Shown here in pieces: positions 40,990 to 41,560 of a DNA stretch of 41,560 bases. Both the position numbers and the translations under genes were made by a program. Source of the DNA: Lachnospiraceae bacterium (GTDB lineage: Bacteria > Bacillota > Clostridia > Lachnospirales > Lachnospiraceae). Position 1 is the stretch's first letter; the number at the start of each line of letters is the position of its first letter. Under the pieces are notes generated by a model that was not told the origin of the DNA, searched no databases, and saw only the letters and a program-made list of their open reading frames with translations. Location of the stretch: NCBI GenBank assembly GCA_024405115.1, contig JAKSPD010000013.1:1-41560 (forward strand). Direction: 5' to 3'.

Positions 40990-41099
40990 ACTCCCACCAC
41001 TTAATGCTTCGCATTTGAAGTGGGGGCCTCTCACTCGATGGCGCTCATGCGCCAAGCATAAATGAGCTATCCCCGTGTGCCACACGGTTCCGAATGCTT
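40990..41099 (-). mobile_element. IS200/IS605-type right end with omegaRNA-like hairpins (remnant)
   Basis: Downstream of the tnpB fragment on the minus strand are three stem-loops in a row: CCGTGT/ACACGG (41073-41087), TGGCGC/GCGCCA (41039-41054) and a two-part hairpin CCACTT-AATGC/GCATT-AAGTGG (40997-41023). A hairpin-rich tail after tnpB that ends at the element boundary is typical of IS200/IS605 right ends and of the omegaRNA scaffold. The element appears to end at about 40990, so the natural guide would read into the Nudix leader. Confidence 0.6.
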
Positions 41100-41220
41100 T
41101 TACATGGCCAGCATCCTCAGGCCTTCGTTTCTGATAGTTTTGTGAGCCTTTCTGCATTTTCGAGAGCTTCCTCTGCTCCCTTCCGAGCTTTTCTTCCGAC
41201 TCTCTGTAGAAATGGGGCAT
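41100..41220 (-). pseudogene. tnpB: TnpB remnant, internally deleted
   Basis: Two pieces of an IS200/IS605 TnpB-type nuclease are fused out of frame. FYRESEEKLGREQRKLSKMQ with KGSQNYQK comes from the middle of TnpB (one frame), and KTIRNEGLRMLAM with stop at 41100 is a typical TnpB C-terminus (another frame). The join lies near 41125-41145, where both readings overlap. The RuvC catalytic and zinc-finger regions are missing, so it is non-functional. Confidence 0.65.
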
Positions 41221-41281
41221 GGAGGCTTTCTTCCCCTCGCTGGTTGTCTGAAGAGTAGCGCGCGTAGATTACAGCTTTCAT
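41117..41281 (-). pseudogene. Serine recombinase 5' stub fused to TnpB debris
   Basis: A 54-codon ORF with AGGAG 7-8 nt upstream begins MKAVIYARYSSDNQR, the hallmark N-terminus of large serine recombinases/resolvases including the nucleophile serine. After about residue 19 the DNA switches to tnpB-derived sequence read in a different frame, ending at a stop at 41117. It is thus a truncated recombinase joined to another mobile-element remnant. Translation signals are intact, so a short chimeric peptide may be made, without recombinase activity. Confidence 0.6.
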
Positions 41282-41321
41282 TTCCCACACTCCTTTCCCT
41301 GAATATCCGGAATGGCAGTTT

Positions 41322-41560
41322 TCAAGACTTTTTGTCGTCGCTGTTCTCGATCAGCTTTGTTACAACGGCATTCAGCTGCGCTGCATTTTTCGATGTGATG
41401 ACAGGCTTGCCGGTATTCTGCTCAATTTCTTTTCTGGCGTTCCCTGCAATCTTTCCGCCCTGACGGGCAATGCTCTTGTTTTCTTCGAGCCCCTGCGGTT
41501 CATGCGTTTTTGAAAGCTCGGTCGTGGTAGCTTCGGCAAGCATGTTCAGAACAAGCTCCA
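41322..41560 (-). CDS. BRO/DinD-like phage-type protein, C-terminal part (runs off window)
   Basis: The reading frame is open to the window edge and shows a C-terminus of about 79 residues containing LNMLAEATTTEL, ENKSIARQGGKIAGNARKEI and NTGKPVITSKNA. This pattern matches the C-terminal part of BRO-N/DinD-like proteins (phage antirepressor or DNA-damage-inducible type) of Bacillota. The start and the DNA-binding or BRO-N part lie outside the window. It is adjacent to the recombinase stub, fitting a decayed mobile region. Confidence 0.6.
   Translation of the reverse strand, partial: ELVLNMLAEATTTELSKTHEPQGLEENKSIARQGGKIAGNARKEIEQNTGKPVITSKNAAQLNAVVTKLIENSDDKKS

Noticed and set aside
40969-41220. 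Extended Nudix protein starting at 41220
   Set aside because: The extension translates TnpB debris and the right-end hairpins; the ATG at 40968 has the ribosome site and begins the conserved region.

Overview
The window looks like a chromosomal segment of an anaerobic low-to-mid GC Bacillota, most likely class Clostridia and probably Lachnospiraceae. The evidence is indirect: YesM/YesN-type two-component control of a sugar ABC transporter, Gram-positive lipoprotein signals, InlB-type surface repeats, a rubrerythrin/high-molecular-weight-rubredoxin pair, an AroE-AroK fusion and strong AGGAGG ribosome sites. No rRNA, tRNA or CRISPR array was seen.

Layout. (1) 58-6350, minus strand: a carbohydrate ABC transporter (lipoprotein plus two permeases, no ATPase), then three 157-residue unknown proteins (two are a tandem duplication) and a ceramidase-fold hydrolase. 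Divergent from it (6514-9190) are a YesM-type kinase and a YesN-type regulator. Two identical 12-bp direct repeats 22 bp apart abut the transporter promoter and are the likely regulator site. (2) 9225-10526: an AraM-type glycerol-1-phosphate dehydrogenase, followed by a stub of a secreted-protein gene. (3) 11082-17116: two paralogous repeat-rich surface proteins sharing a perfectly identical 545-bp tract. (4) 17337-18725: a MATE exporter. (5) 18769-26392: a sugar-acid locus with D-galactonate dehydratase, an RpiR regulator, an MFS transporter and a PHP hydrolase on the minus strand, facing an orphan solute-binding lipoprotein and an FAD oxidoreductase. The divergent promoters are near twins flanking an inverted repeat. 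(6) 26563-27771: glycerate 2-kinase. (7) 27886-29064: rubrerythrin and Hrb-type flavoprotein for oxygen/peroxide defence. (8) 29355-39551: an XRE-type regulator, a short aromatic-rich leader peptide, an attenuator, and a tightly packed operon encoding the whole shikimate pathway and both arms to phenylpyruvate and hydroxyphenylpyruvate, ending with a TrpB2-type enzyme. A DegV protein follows. (9) 40435-41560: a Nudix hydrolase bordered by debris of an IS200/IS605-type element and a serine recombinase, then a BRO/DinD-like phage-type gene running off the window.

The most notable observation is at 29969-30119. A 30-codon leader ORF overlaps the regulator gene stop (ATGA) and carries Tyr-Tyr-Trp-Phe-Ser-Phe. 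It is followed by three mutually exclusive stem options (1:2 protector, 2:3 antiterminator, 3:4 terminator with U-tract), with the DAHP synthase gene starting 25 nt after the U-tract. This has the form of a classical ribosome-mediated attenuator sensing all three aromatic amino acids, in a group where T-box or TRAP control would be the usual expectation.
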